Under the pieces are notes generated by a model. The model did no database searches. It was not told where the DNA came from and saw nothing but the letters and a program-made list of their open reading frames with translations. DNA of 64,000 bases. It comes from Gordionus sp. m RMFG-2023 (Eukaryota > Nematomorpha > Gordioida > Chordodea > Parachordodidae). Below, one piece after another: positions 31,801-42,570 of the stretch. The stretch's first letter is position 1. Each line of letters opens with the position of its first letter. Position numbers and translations under genes: made by a program. Where the stretch lies: positions 29,808,508 through 29,872,507 of the forward strand of contig NC_088776.1 of NCBI RefSeq assembly GCF_954871325.1, read 5' to 3'.

Positions 31801-34626
31801 AATTCCATAATCCATAATAACAAAAAATAAATACATATTATAAATCCAAATTTTTACTTAGAAAAAGAAGAATGTCTATTTTTTTTATTTCAATTGTGTA
31901 CGCCTTTCCTCTAATAGGCGATTGGCTACAGAAAAATAGCCTTTCACTAGAAACAGAATTTGCCTGGGCTGACAAAATTTTACCCTCTAATTTTCTCAAA
32001 AAAGGAAATAAATTTTCCTGCTTCCAAAACTTCTAAATATTGCCATTGTTATTTGTTTTATTTTTTAAAATTTTATTTTGATAATATTGATATTGTTATA
32101 ATTTAAAAAAATATGATAAAACACTAAAATATTAAAACTATATAAAAATATGTAAAAAAAAAATATAAAAACTAAATAAAAATATATATTGGTCCTTAGC
32201 TTTTTTTAAAAAAAAACATTTTGATAATCTCAACTTAAAATTTGTTCGTTGTTATAAATAATTAAGTTTTAACAATCTCTAAATGAGTCTGACCTTATTT
32301 GTCTCAACCTAAAGATACATAGTATTTTTCCTTATTCATATTTGATATTTTAGAACGGCTAACTCAATATTACATCCAGAAAAATAAACCATTATAATTT
32401 TTTATATACTGAACCGTTATAAATGTTTGGATCCCTGCTTAAATGTTCAATGAAATGCCATATTGCATTGAATAATTGTTGCAATAATTCGGATTTTTTA
32501 TAAATATATTTTTTAATATTTTCTAAAACAAAAATGTCTTAACCTCATCCCTTTTCATTCATTATATGCCTTAATTTTATACTATTTACTTTTTTTTAAA
32601 TTCCCTTTTTAAATCCCTTATTTTGGCCTTTTAATTATGTGGTGCCAGCCGTAAAAAAGAGAAGAAAAAGTAATTATATTATTTTATTTTTTATTCATGG
32701 GGATTCGGAATATTTTTTAAATATTTTAATAAAAATATTTAAACAAAAAGATCCCGAATAAAACGTGGGGATTCAAGATCTTGAATCCCAACGTTGGGAT
32801 TCCGAATCTCACATGATTCCATATCCCAAATACGACATATATAATATATATAATTTATTTAATAATATATATAATTTATTTTAGCCAATTTGCGCAAACA
32901 TCTTCTAACCAAACATCCTGAAGTAATCAATGATTCGCCACCTTTGCCTGATTCTATTATAGGGGCAAGAAAACTTACAACAGACGATAATTTTCATTTA
33001 AATAAATTAATACTCAAATATATCATCAATGAAAATATTTCATTTAGAACGTATGATAGTAAAAATTTTAAAGACATCTTTACATATTTAAACAAAACCT
33101 CCAAAGTTTGGTGCAGGCAAACTGCTATGAAATATTTAAACAATATATATAACGAGGCTAAAACAAATATTATAAATTCCTTCCATAATTATAAAAATAA
33201 GATGGCAATAACAACAGACATATGGACCAGCAATAATTTAATAAGTTATTGCGCCATAACGGTCCATTATATAAATGATAAATGGAATATAACTAATGCC
33301 TTATTATCAATTACGGAATTTGCCCACCCTCACACGGGTGAAGATATTAAAGAATTATTATTATCAATAATGACAGAGTACAAAATAATAGATAAAATAT
33401 CATCCATTACCCATGATAATGGATCGAACATGCTTTCGGCGGGAAAGCTCATAATTCCTTTAATTCGTGAGACATATAACCAAAATTTTAACACAATTAG
33501 ATGTCTTGCCCACATTATTAATTTGATTGTACAAGAAGGACTGCCAACAATCTCAACAGATTTAGAAAAAGTTGAAATGTTGGTGAAAAAAATTCATAAA
33601 AGTCCTTCCTTGATGCAGGATTTTGTTGATATTTGTAATTGCAAAATTCCATTAGATGTGTCAACTAGGTGGAATTCAAAGTATCTCATGCTTAGTAAAA
33701 TTAATAAGGTATTAATATTAATATTTAATTTTTTTACTGTTTGATTTATAGAATTTAGAAACTATTGTTAAAATGGGGAAAAGATGTATCAATGAAAATT
33801 TTTACATTAATACAGATGAGAGTAGAATGTTAAAAGATATAGAGGATTTTTTATATCCTTTTTATAAAATAACGTGCGAGATAAGTACGAATACATCTAC
33901 AATAGGGATGTATGCACTATATTTAGATACGATTCAAATATTACTGGTAACAAGTATTGAAACCAGTAATAATAATGTTATAGTAGAATCGTCTAGATCT
34001 ATGTTGGCTAAATGCCAAAAATATATCAATATTATGGACAATTTCGAAATATATGTGTGTAGTTTTCTTGATCCACGTATCAAGAAAACATTCATACCTT
34101 TATGGATAAACAAAGAATGTTATTATGAAAAATTGATTGCTTTATATGGTAAATACCGGTGTAATATATCGCCAGAAATATCAGAAAAAGACGATAATTG
34201 TGAAATGATGTCAATAACTATCTTAAATAGTCTGAGAAGGTATATATTTAATATTCTATAACTATTTTAAATTTTCTCAAAGTTGATATATTTAATTTTA
34301 ATAATTTATTTTATATTTTTAGGAAAGCCTCGTTAGTTCCAATGGTGAACGAGATCGCCGAATACCTAGCTGATCCAGTAGTCTCAGCAACGACTACAGT
34401 GTTGGATTGGTGGAGCTGTAATTCTGAGCGTTTTCCGTACCTTTGCATGATGGCTAAAGATTTTTTGTCGCAGCAAAGTACATCCGTTGAGAGCGAGCGT
34501 GTCTTCTCAAGAGGGGTGGACACCGTAACAAAGAAAAGAAATCGCATGGCCTCCGAAACACTTAAACAGTGTTTATGTTTAAATTCATGGGATATCAATA
34601 TCATGAATAATAAATTTTATACATAA
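28853..34626 (+). CDS. hAT transposase, five exons, 610 residues, apparently intact
   Basis: Exons are 28853-28912, 28997-29153, 32885-33708, 33752-34239 and 34323-34626, with GT-AG introns. Phases agree and the 1833 bases end at TAA. Domains in order: BED zinc finger at residues 59-83 (Cys59, Cys62, His78, His83, split by the 3.7-kb intron); RNase H-like core with Asp184 in TTDIWTS and Asp250 in THDNGSNM; the CLAH motif at 279-282; RWNSKYLML at 334-342; and the C-terminal insertion/dimerisation domain with the third acidic residue at Glu568 in ESERVFSRG, followed by KKRNRM. This is the complete hAT catalytic set. Product: nuclear DNA transposase acting on the terminal repeats of its own and related elements. 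The large intron contains nested elements, one abutting the acceptor, which could lower splicing. It could be active or freshly silenced. Confidence 0.88.
29154..29823. other. Transposase intron 2, first part, with a GGGTCG-end fragment
   Basis: AT-rich intron sequence. At 29690-29760 lies TGTTGTTCAAACGTCGCGACC followed by a GGGTCG unit, a short relic of the same terminus as at 24798, in the same orientation. The rest shows nothing. Confidence 0.55.
29824..30046. mobile_element. 223-bp hAT fold-back MITE
   Basis: Ends TAGTGTTGTTAAATGGCTC and the complement of TAGTGTTGTTAAACGGCTC are flanked by a perfect 8-bp duplication TTCTTTTG (29816-29823 and 30047-30054). The body is itself an inverted repeat (AACGGCTAACTCAATATTT on the left, mirrored on the right), so the whole can fold into a hairpin. 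The same family occurs at 51505-51720 and a fragment at 32352-32390. Confidence 0.92.
30047..30824. other. Transposase intron 2, middle part
   Basis: AT-rich with small GC patches (GGCTAGCCCGGCCCGG at 30222 and GGCCGGCCCTG at 30320, similar segments about 95 bases apart). A possible decayed element lies at 30495-30700 (TTCGGCCGACCCC...). No coding similarity. Confidence 0.4.
31440..31545 (-). pseudogene. hAT C-terminal dimerisation fragment 1
   Basis: The minus strand reads YLNQEVPATQISVERAF then CVIVTTNKKE, resembling the PAT-x-x-S-(V/S)-ER-x-FS motif of hAT transposases. Only about 30 codons are preserved and the catalytic core is absent. It belongs to a hAT lineage different from the host element. 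Confidence 0.5.
31860..31990 (-). pseudogene. hAT C-terminal dimerisation fragment 2
   Basis: The minus strand reads GKILSAQANSVSSERLFF followed by a stretch ending KIDILLFLSK. This is the SSERLFS block and the following helix of a hAT transposase, from a lineage distinct from fragment 1. It is short and isolated. Confidence 0.5.
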
Positions 34627-35609
34627 TTTTTATATCTATATATATTGTTAAATTAAATTTTTTGTACATTAATAAATATATATAATTTAAATAAAAATAT
34701 TTAAACTATAAATGTATCAAATATTTAAGATGTTTTGAGCTTAGTATTCTTATTTCAGGCTGTTGTTTTTTATGAATACTGTAGAATATTAGTGTTTTAA
34801 TATTATTTGACTTTAAATTGATAACTAAAATAGTTTTTGATATTAAGATTTAGAATTTTGAACACTTGAGAAAAATTACACATTAAAATTGATACTGGGA
34901 TTAACTTTGAACCATGTTATAAAGCGCTATACTTTTTTTCAGGCGTTAATTATTCACTATTTTATTAAGAAGAATATTATGAGAGCAATTTTTCTCATAG
35001 ATTATATAAAGGTATAGATATCTATTATCGTAATTTCAGGATTAGTTAATATTTTTCTTGCTAAATAGGCTTAAAACGAGAGATTTTAAATATTAAATGC
35101 ATATAAAAATTATTAAGATATATTTATAATTAATTCTAAAATCTTAATCCTTTAAATTAATATTTAGAAATCTACACAATCTAGTTTCCAATATAATTTA
35201 AAATGTCATCGATAGAGATTGATATAAAAGATATTGGTGCAGATAATTTATACAAAGTTATTTCTCTGTACAATGATATGTAATTTCCTTCATGAGATAT
35301 CGCATAAAATTTATTCTCGAAAAAAAAACAAGGTATAAATATCATTGTAAGATGTGCCAAGTAAATTTTATCCTAACTAGAAACTTCAAAGAGGAAATAT
35401 TTTAATATCCTTAAACTTAAAAATATAATATGAATAAAACATAGATGAATTTATGTGATAGTTGATTTTCTGACCCAGTCTATGACAATAACATATTTAA
35501 GAATTTTTTTATAAATTAAAATTACAAGAAATATATTAGCATCTCATTTTATCACTCAAAAATTATTATGTACCTTACTACTCGTATATATAATAACATT
35601 TTTTGTCCC

Positions 35610-38600
35610 TTATCTATGATACATCCTCACTGATATTTTAATTTAACATGTTTAGGATATATATCTTTAGTTATTTGCTTTAAAAAAATTGGAAAAAGTT
35701 TAAAAATAACGATTATGACAATTGTCACGTATCTATGATACATCCTCACTTAATTTTTAATTTAACATGTTTAGAATATATATTTTTAGCTATTTTCTTT
35801 AAAAAATGTTAAAAATAGCGATTATGAAAATTGTCACCTATCTATGATACATCCTAACTTAATTTTTAATTTAACATGTTTAGAATATATATTTTTAGCT
35901 ATTTTCTTTAAAAAATGTTAAAAATAGCGATTATGAAAATTGTCACCTATCTATGATACATCCTCTTAAATTTTTAATTTAACATGTTTAGAATATATAT
36001 TTTTAGCTATTTCCTTTAAAAAAATTTGAAAAAGTTCAAAAATAGCGATTATGACAATTGTCACCTATATGATACATCCTCACTGAATTTTTAATTTAAC
36101 ATGTTTAGAATATATATTTTTAGCTATTTCCTTTAAAAAAATTTGAAATAATTCAAAAATAGCGATTATGACAATTGTCACCTATCTATGATACATCATC
36201 ACTGAATTTTTAATTTAACATGTTTAAAATATATAATTTTAGCTATTTCCTTTAAAAAAATTTGAAAAAGTTCAAAAATAGCGATTATGACAATTGTCAC
36301 CTATCTATGATATATCATCACTGAATTTTTAATTTAACATGTTTAGAATATATATTTTTAGATATTTCCTTTAAAAAAATTTGAAAAATTTCAAAAATAG
36401 CGATTATGACAATTGTCACCTATCTATGATACATCATCACTGAATTTTTAATTTAACATGTTTAAAATATATAATTTTAGCTATTTCATTTAAAAAAATT
36501 TGAAAAAGTTCAAAAATAGCGATTATGACAATTGTCACCTATCTATGATATATCTTCACTGAATTTTTAATTTAACATGTTTAGAATATATATTTTTAGA
36601 TATTTCCTTTAAAAAAATTTGAAAAAGTTCAAAAATAGCGATTATGACAATTGTCACCTATATATGATACATCCTCACTGAATTTTTAATTTAACATGTT
36701 TAGAATATATATTTTTAGCTATTTCCTTTAAAAAAATTTGAAAAAATTCAAAAATAGCGATTATGACAATTGTCACCTATCTATGATACATCATCACTGA
36801 ATTTTTAATTTAACATGTTTAAAATATATAATTTTAGCTATTTCCTTTAAAAAAATTTGAAAAAGTTCAAAAATAGCGATTATGACAATTGTCACCTATC
36901 TATGATACATCATCACTGAATTTTTATTTTACATGTTTAGAATATATAATTTTAGCTATTTCCTTTAAAAAAATTTGAAAAAGTTCAAAAATAGCGATTA
37001 TGACAATTGTCACCTATCTATGATACATCATCACTGAATTTTTAATTTAACATGTTTAGTATATATATTTTCAGATATTTCCTTTAAAAAAAATTAAAAA
37101 AGTTCAAAAATAGCGATTATGACAATTGTCACCTATCTATGATATATCTTCACTGAATTTTTAATTTAACATGTTTAGAATATATATTTTTAGATATTTC
37201 CTTTAAAAAAATTTGAAAAAGTTCAAAAATAGCGATTATGACAATTGTCACCTATATATGATACATCCTCACTGAATTTTTAATTTAACATGTTTAGAAT
37301 ATATATTTTTAGCTATTTCCTTTAAAAAAATTTGAAAAAATTCAAAAATAGCGATTATGACAATTGTCACCTATCTATGATACATCATCACTGAATTTTT
37401 AATTTAACATGTTTAAAATATATAATTTTAGCTATTTCCTTTAAAAAAATTTGAAAAAGTTCAAAAATAGCGATTATGACAATTGTCACCTATCTATGAT
37501 ACATCATCACTGAATTTTTAATTTAACATGTTTAGAATATATATTTTTAGATATTTCCTTTAAAAAAATTTGAAAAATTTCAAAAATAGCGATTATGACA
37601 ATTGTCACCTATCTATGATACATCATCACTGAATTTTTAATTTAACATGTTTAAAATATATAATTTTAGCTATTTCCTTTAAAAAAATTTGAAAAAGTTC
37701 AAAAATAGCGATTATGACAATTGTCACCTATCTATGATATATCTTCACTGAATTTTTAATTTAACATGTTTAGAATATATATTTTTAGATATTTCCTTTA
37801 AAAAAATTTGAAAAAGTTCAAAAATAGCGATTATGACAATTGTCACCTATATATGATACATCCTCACTGAATTTTTAATTTAACATGTTTAGAATATATA
37901 TTTTTAGCTATTTCCTTTAAAAAAATTTGAAAAAATTCAAAAATAGCGATTATGACAATTGTCACCTATCTATGATACATCATCACTGAATTTTTAATTT
38001 AACATGTTTAAAATATATAATTTTAGCTATTTCCTTTAAAAAAATTTGAAAAAGTTCAAAAATAGCGATTATGACAATTGTCACCTATCTATGATACATC
38101 ATCACTGAATTTTTAATTTAACATGTTTAGAATATATATTTTTAGATATTTCCTTTAAAAAAATTTGAAAAAGTTAAAAAATAACGATTATGACAATTGT
38201 CACCTATATATGATACATCCTCACTGAATTTTTAATTTAACATGTTTAGAATATATATTTTTAGCTATTTCCTTTAAAAAATTTTGAAAAAGTTCAAAAT
38301 AAACGATTATGACAATTGTCACCTATATATGATACATCCTCACTGAATTTTTAATTTAACATGTTTAGAATATATATTTTTAGCTATTTCCTTTAAAAAA
38401 ATTGAAAAAAGTTCAAAAATAACGATTATGACAATTGTCTATGATACATCCTCACTGAATTTTTAATTCAACATGTTTAGAATATATATTTTTAGCTATT
38501 TCCTTTAAAAAAATTTGAAAAAGTTCAAAAATAGCAATATCAATTGTCACCTATCTATGATACATCCTCACAAATTTTAAATTTAACATGTTTAGAATAT

Positions 38601-38920
38601 ATATTTTTAGCTATTTGCTTTAAAAATTTGAAAAAAGTTCAAAAATAACGATTATGACAATTGTCACCTATCTATGATACATCCTCACTGAATTTTTAAT
38701 TCAACATGTTTAGAATATATATTTTTAGCAATTTGCTTTAAAAAAACTCAAAAAAGTTCAAAAATGGCGATTATGACAATTGTCACTTATCTATGGTACA
38801 TCTTCACTGAAATTTTGATTTAACATGTCTACAATATATATTTTCATCTATTTCATTTAAAAAAGTTCAAAAATAAGCATCATAACAAATGGCTCTTTTC
38901 TATGGTGCATCTTCACTTAA
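35610..38920. repeat. 119-bp satellite array, right arm (about 27 monomers)
   Basis: Inverse orientation of the left array, with monomers CTATGATACATCCTCACTGA...GCGATTATGACAATTGTCAC (shortened). Variant GATATATCTTCACT recurs at 36547, 37141 and 37735, and CCTATATATGATACATCC follows each time, so a five-monomer unit of about 594 bases is repeated three times. The outermost monomers are more diverged, as in many satellite arrays. Confidence 0.92.
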
Positions 38921-39039
38921 AAATTTTAAAAAATAACTATGATGAATAGTTAATCCAGAGCATTATAATTTAAAGAAGCTTTAAGTAACTTTCCCGCCTA
39001 TAATATTAATATATACTAAATGTTATTTGACTTTTGGTC

Positions 39040-39625
39040 AAAAAAAATGATCTAGATATTGGGTTAAGGGTGAAAAAAAGCAACCCTAACTTTAAGTCGT
39101 CTTTAAAAAGAAAGATCCATATTTTGAGTCGGATTGAATAAAACGACCCGATGTTTGAGTCTGAGTCAGAAAAACGACCCAAACTTTGAGTTGGAGTCGA
39201 AAAATACGACCCAAACTTCAAGTTTGAGTCGAAAAATACGACCCAAACTTCAAGTTTGAGTCGAAAAATACGACCCAAACTTCAAGTTTGAGTCGAAAAA
39301 TACGACCCAAACTTCAAGTTTTAGTCGAAAAATACACCCAAACTTCAAGTTTTAGTCGAAAAATACGACCCAAACTTCAAGTTTGAGTCGAAAAATATGA
39401 CCCAAACTTCAAGTTTGAGTCGAAAAATACGACCCAAATTTCAAGTTTGAGTCGAAAAATACAACCCAAATTTTGAGTCGGAGTCGTAAAAAACGACCCA
39501 TATTTTGGGTCGAAGTCATTTTTTTCGGCTTGAACTCGGGTCGAAGTCGTAAAAAACGACCAAAACTTTGAGTTAGAGTCGAAAAAAACGACCCAAAATT
39601 TGGGTGAGCTGCGTTCGAGCCGACT
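39040..39625. repeat. 32-bp GGGTCG terminal repeats, right
   Basis: Mirror of 24830-25460, with AAATACGACCCAAACTTCAA-type units spaced 32 bases. The two terminal arrays differ in unit number and order. Long open frames on the minus strand (39006-39278 and 39409-39753) are repeat artefacts, the latter running into integrase sequence. Confidence 0.9.
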
Positions 39626-39657
39626 CGGCTAAGCCGATTAACAACACTACACCACGC

Positions 39658-39960
39658 GTATTCCCGTGCTCTCATCTTCATTTTTATCATTTCGATATGT
39701 CCTTGATGAATCATGTCCAACACGTTGTTTCGATATTGTTGTGGTATTATCATTTTCGTTCTCCATAATAAACAATTGTTGTGGTATTATCATTTTCGTT
39801 CTCCATAATAAACAAGCTCTCTCAGTTGTAATTTCCTCTCTCCTTTGGCTATGCTCCTTTAAACATGCATCATAGTTTATTGGCCATCCATCTATTGTAT
39901 ATCTGTATACTTTAGAAAGTATATCATCTCGCATTGTTTCTCTTTCTTTCGCTTGCATTT
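39658..39960 (-). pseudogene. Ty3/gypsy integrase N-terminal region (fossil)
   Basis: The minus strand shows the zinc-binding N-terminal region: RYTIDGWPINYDACLKEH, MIIPQQYRNNVLDMIHQGH and MKMRAREYAW. The H-x-GH...RA-x-x-x-x-WP pattern is typical of gypsy integrases. A 46-base stretch (39734-39779) is repeated directly at 39780-39813 and beyond. It continues across the giant hAT insertion at 24787. Confidence 0.8.
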
Positions 39961-39997
39961 AAAGGTGTTTCTCCCATCTGTATTTAATCTAGCGCTT

Positions 39998-41330
39998 CTT
40001 CTTTTGATATTGGAGTTCCCTTTAAGGGTAATATAGATAGCATGTCAGCATTTGCTATTTGTCTACTACTTTTGACTTCTATTTGATATTAATAACCGGC
40101 TAATAATAAAGCCCACCTTTGTATTCGGTCAGTTGATGTTTTGGGTATATCTTTTCTTGGATTAAATAAAACCATTAATGACTTGTGATCTGTTTGTAAT
40201 GTGAATTTTTTTCCATATATAAATTCTTTGAATTTTGTAACCCCGAATATGATGGCAAGTGCTTCTCTTTCAATTTGGCTATAATTTTTTTCAGCTGCAT
40301 TTAGTGTTCTTGAGGCGAATGCAATTGGTCTCTCCTTACCCCCTTCTATATGTGATATTACTGCCCCAATTCCTATAGATGATGCATGTTGCTAATATAA
40401 TAGGTAATTTTGTATCATAATGTTGTAATATTGGAGTACTACATTTCTTGCTTTATTTTTTTATACGCATCTTTGCATTCATTAGTCCATATCCAAACAA
40501 CTGCTTTTTCTTATAATTTGTATAATGGTTTGGCTTTGGCTGCAAAATTCGAAATAAATTTTGAATAGTATGTTGCTGATCATTAAAATATTTTTCTGGC
40601 ATGCTTCAAATTTGTTGGTTCTGGTGCATTTTTTACTGCCTCAGTATTTTTTTCGGTAGTTCTAATTCCGTTTTTTGAACAATTGTGTCCTAAGTATTCG
40701 ATATTTTGTTTGAAAAATTTACATTTTTCTATTTTTAGCTTGATTCCATTTTCATTTAGACATTTTAATACCTTTTTTAAATTTGTTTCGTGTTTCTCTC
40801 TATTTTTCCCGGTTATTATAATATTATCTAAATAACATGCTACTCCTTCAAAACCTTTTAAAAAATTCTCGATGGCTCGTTGAAATATTGCTGGAGAAGA
40901 CGATATACCAAAAGGTAGTCTTATATATTTAAATAATCCTCTGTGCGTATTGATTACAAGATATTTTTGAGACTCTTCCTCAACTTTAATTTGAAAATAG
41001 GCATATGAGAGATACAATATTGAAAATTCCTCTCCTTTTCCCAAATTAGCTAATAAATTTTGGATTCTAGGTATTGGATATGAATCAAATTAATATTTTG
41101 ATTTATAGTTCTTTTAAAATCCCCGCAAATTCTTAATGTTTTATCTTTCTTTTGAACAATTACTATGGGTGATGCATAAAGTGAATGATTAATTTTCTCT
41201 AGTACTACTATTTTTTGCAATCTTTCTAAATCTTCTTCAACTTTATCTTTTAATGCGTATGGTACGGGACGTGATTTACAGAAAATTGGTTTCTCGTTTT
41301 TCATATATATTTGTGCCATAATTCTTTGGT
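39998..41330 (-). pseudogene. Ty3/gypsy reverse transcriptase and RNase H (fossil)
   Basis: Reverse transcriptase blocks in order: ASPIVIVQKKDKTLRICGDF (about 41120-41180), YFQIKVEEESQKYL, LPFGISSSPAIFQRAIENF (near 40860-40915), ACYLDNIIITG (40810-40840, where YLDN replaces YLDD/YVDD), and FFKQNIEYLGH. RNase H follows to about 40000, with segments such as AFASRTLNAAEKNY (about 40260-40310) and HKSLMVLFNPRK. The YVDD-type box context and the thumb-connection-RNase H order fit Ty3/gypsy. It is part of one broken element. Confidence 0.88.
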
Positions 41331-41495
41331 AAATGATTGAGGAAATTCATTTTGTATATTAATATTATTTATTTGTATGGTCTTTTCAGATAATTCAGTC
41401 ATTTTGGGAAATTTAATTATCCAATTTCTTCCAATTAGATTTTTGGTATATCCTTTTGTAATTATGAGAGGTAGTTCTAATGTTCGCCATTTATA

Positions 41496-42530
41496 TTATA
41501 TTTTTACTACAGTTTGACATAATAGTGGTATATTGGTTCCTGTATAACTTTTATGTTTTAGCATGCAATTTGTTAATTCAGGATGATTAAGTTTATTTTT
41601 CCAATCTATTTCGTTAATTATAGTGACTCCAGCTCCAGTATCCAATTCCATTCTTATATCGCTGTTGTTTATTTTGACATCCACCCAAAATTCTGGATTA
41701 TATTCGTTATTATTAATAAATTCATTATTTCTTTTCTACAGACTCGAGCAATGTGCCCAATTTTGTTGCATTTATAACAAGTGGCATTCTTGAAAAAACA
41801 ATTTTCCCTTCTGTGGTTTCCGCCGCAGGAGTGGCATGGATTTGGTTTTTTGTAGCTCGCATTATAATTATTATATGATTTTAATTGTTTATCATTATCA
41901 TTACTATTATATGATTTTGTTTGTTTATCATTAGCATTATTAACTTTTTTAATTTTATTTATATTATCATTATGTTCCTCTTATAAATGATCGATTTTAG
42001 TTTCATCATTGTATTAATTTTGTATTTTTTATTGCTGTTTCGCAGTAGCTATCTGAATAGCTTTATTTATGTCTATATCGTCTTCGGATAGTAATCTTTG
42101 TAAAATTTTTGGATTTTTTATTCCGAATATAAATTTATCTCTTAATGCAGTATTTAAATATTCCCCAAAATCACAAGTCGTTGCTAATTTTCTTAGATTT
42201 TGAATATAGTCTATTAGTTCTTCATCATTTTGTTGATTATATTGATAAAAATTATATCTCTCTACTATTATATTAGGTTTAGGATGAAAATGCTTGATTA
42301 AAATATTATGTATTTCTAATACCTCTTTGTTTCCTGGACTATCAGGTGCACATAAATTTACCAGTATTTTGTACGTATCACACCCTATTGTTGTTAATAA
42401 CAGAGATTTTTCTTGTGATGATGTTAAACTTGGTTGGGTGTTTTTTAAATTCTTGAAATAAGTTGTACCAATCTTTGTAACACAGGTTTCAATCCGTTAG
42501 ACTTTTTATAGACTGCGCCAATTATGTTAT
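41496..42530 (-). pseudogene. Ty3/gypsy gag-like region, zinc knuckles and protease (fossil)
   Basis: From the 5' side: a gag-like region, then Cys-rich zinc knuckles (CHSCGGNHRREKC and CYKCNKIGHIARVC near 41740-41840), then an aspartic protease with LDTGAGVTII (about 41625-41655), the retropepsin active-site motif. Order and spacing are as expected upstream of the reverse transcriptase. Part of one broken element. Confidence 0.8.
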
Positions 42531-42570
42531 GTATTTTAATAGCAAACGAGTTTTTCTTATTCTTTTATTT

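Larger units (their letters stand above)
30825..32860. mobile_element. 2-kb internal fold-back element abutting the exon 3 acceptor
   Basis: Arms of about 350-450 bases (30825-31200 and 32370-32860) are inverted copies. Both carry GTGGGGATTCAAGATCTTGA, TAATGAATGAAAAGGGATGA and TTTAAGCAGGGA. Related flanking sequence ATTTATTTAATAATATATA lies on both sides (30806 and 32856). The centre contains two different hAT C-terminal fragments. Its right edge lies within about 25 bases of the splice acceptor at 32883-32884. Confidence 0.65.
24796..39649 (+). mobile_element. 14.9-kb hAT element with giant satellite-bearing inverted arms
   Basis: Termini TAGTGTTGTTAAA (24796) and the complement of TAGTGTTGTTAATC (39649) are flanked by a perfect 8-bp duplication CACCACGC (24788-24795 and 39650-39657), which restores the interrupted integrase sequence. 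From the left: 32-bp GGGTCG repeats, about 14 satellite monomers of about 119 bases, a 3'-end copy of the transposase gene in inverse orientation, the real transposase gene (28853-34626), then the right arm with the same parts in mirror order and about 27 monomers. The transposase frame is open throughout, and the flanking duplication is intact, so the insertion looks young and possibly autonomous. Typical hAT elements are 2.5-5 kb. Confidence 0.93.
34417..39649 (+). repeat. Right inverted arm of the giant hAT element
   Basis: Begins within the last transposase exon and runs to the right terminus. After the gene's stop come about 980 bases of single-copy sequence shared with 27260-28130, then the satellite array and the 32-bp repeats. 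A stretch near 35395-35520 has no counterpart in the left arm. Confidence 0.9.

Noticed and set aside
33330-33515. 61-codon minus-strand frame over hAT exon 3
   Set aside because: Antisense shadow of the transposase core, which has motif support on the plus strand.
25560-38920. Regular repeats that might suggest a CRISPR array
   Set aside because: The monomers are contiguous 119-base satellites with no unique spacers, in a eukaryotic transposon.
24796-39649. Possibility that the large palindrome is an assembly artefact
   Set aside because: The two arms differ in satellite number, higher-order pattern and small indels, and the outer 8-bp duplication interrupts and restores a known coding sequence. 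Both features argue for a real insertion, though read support should still be inspected.
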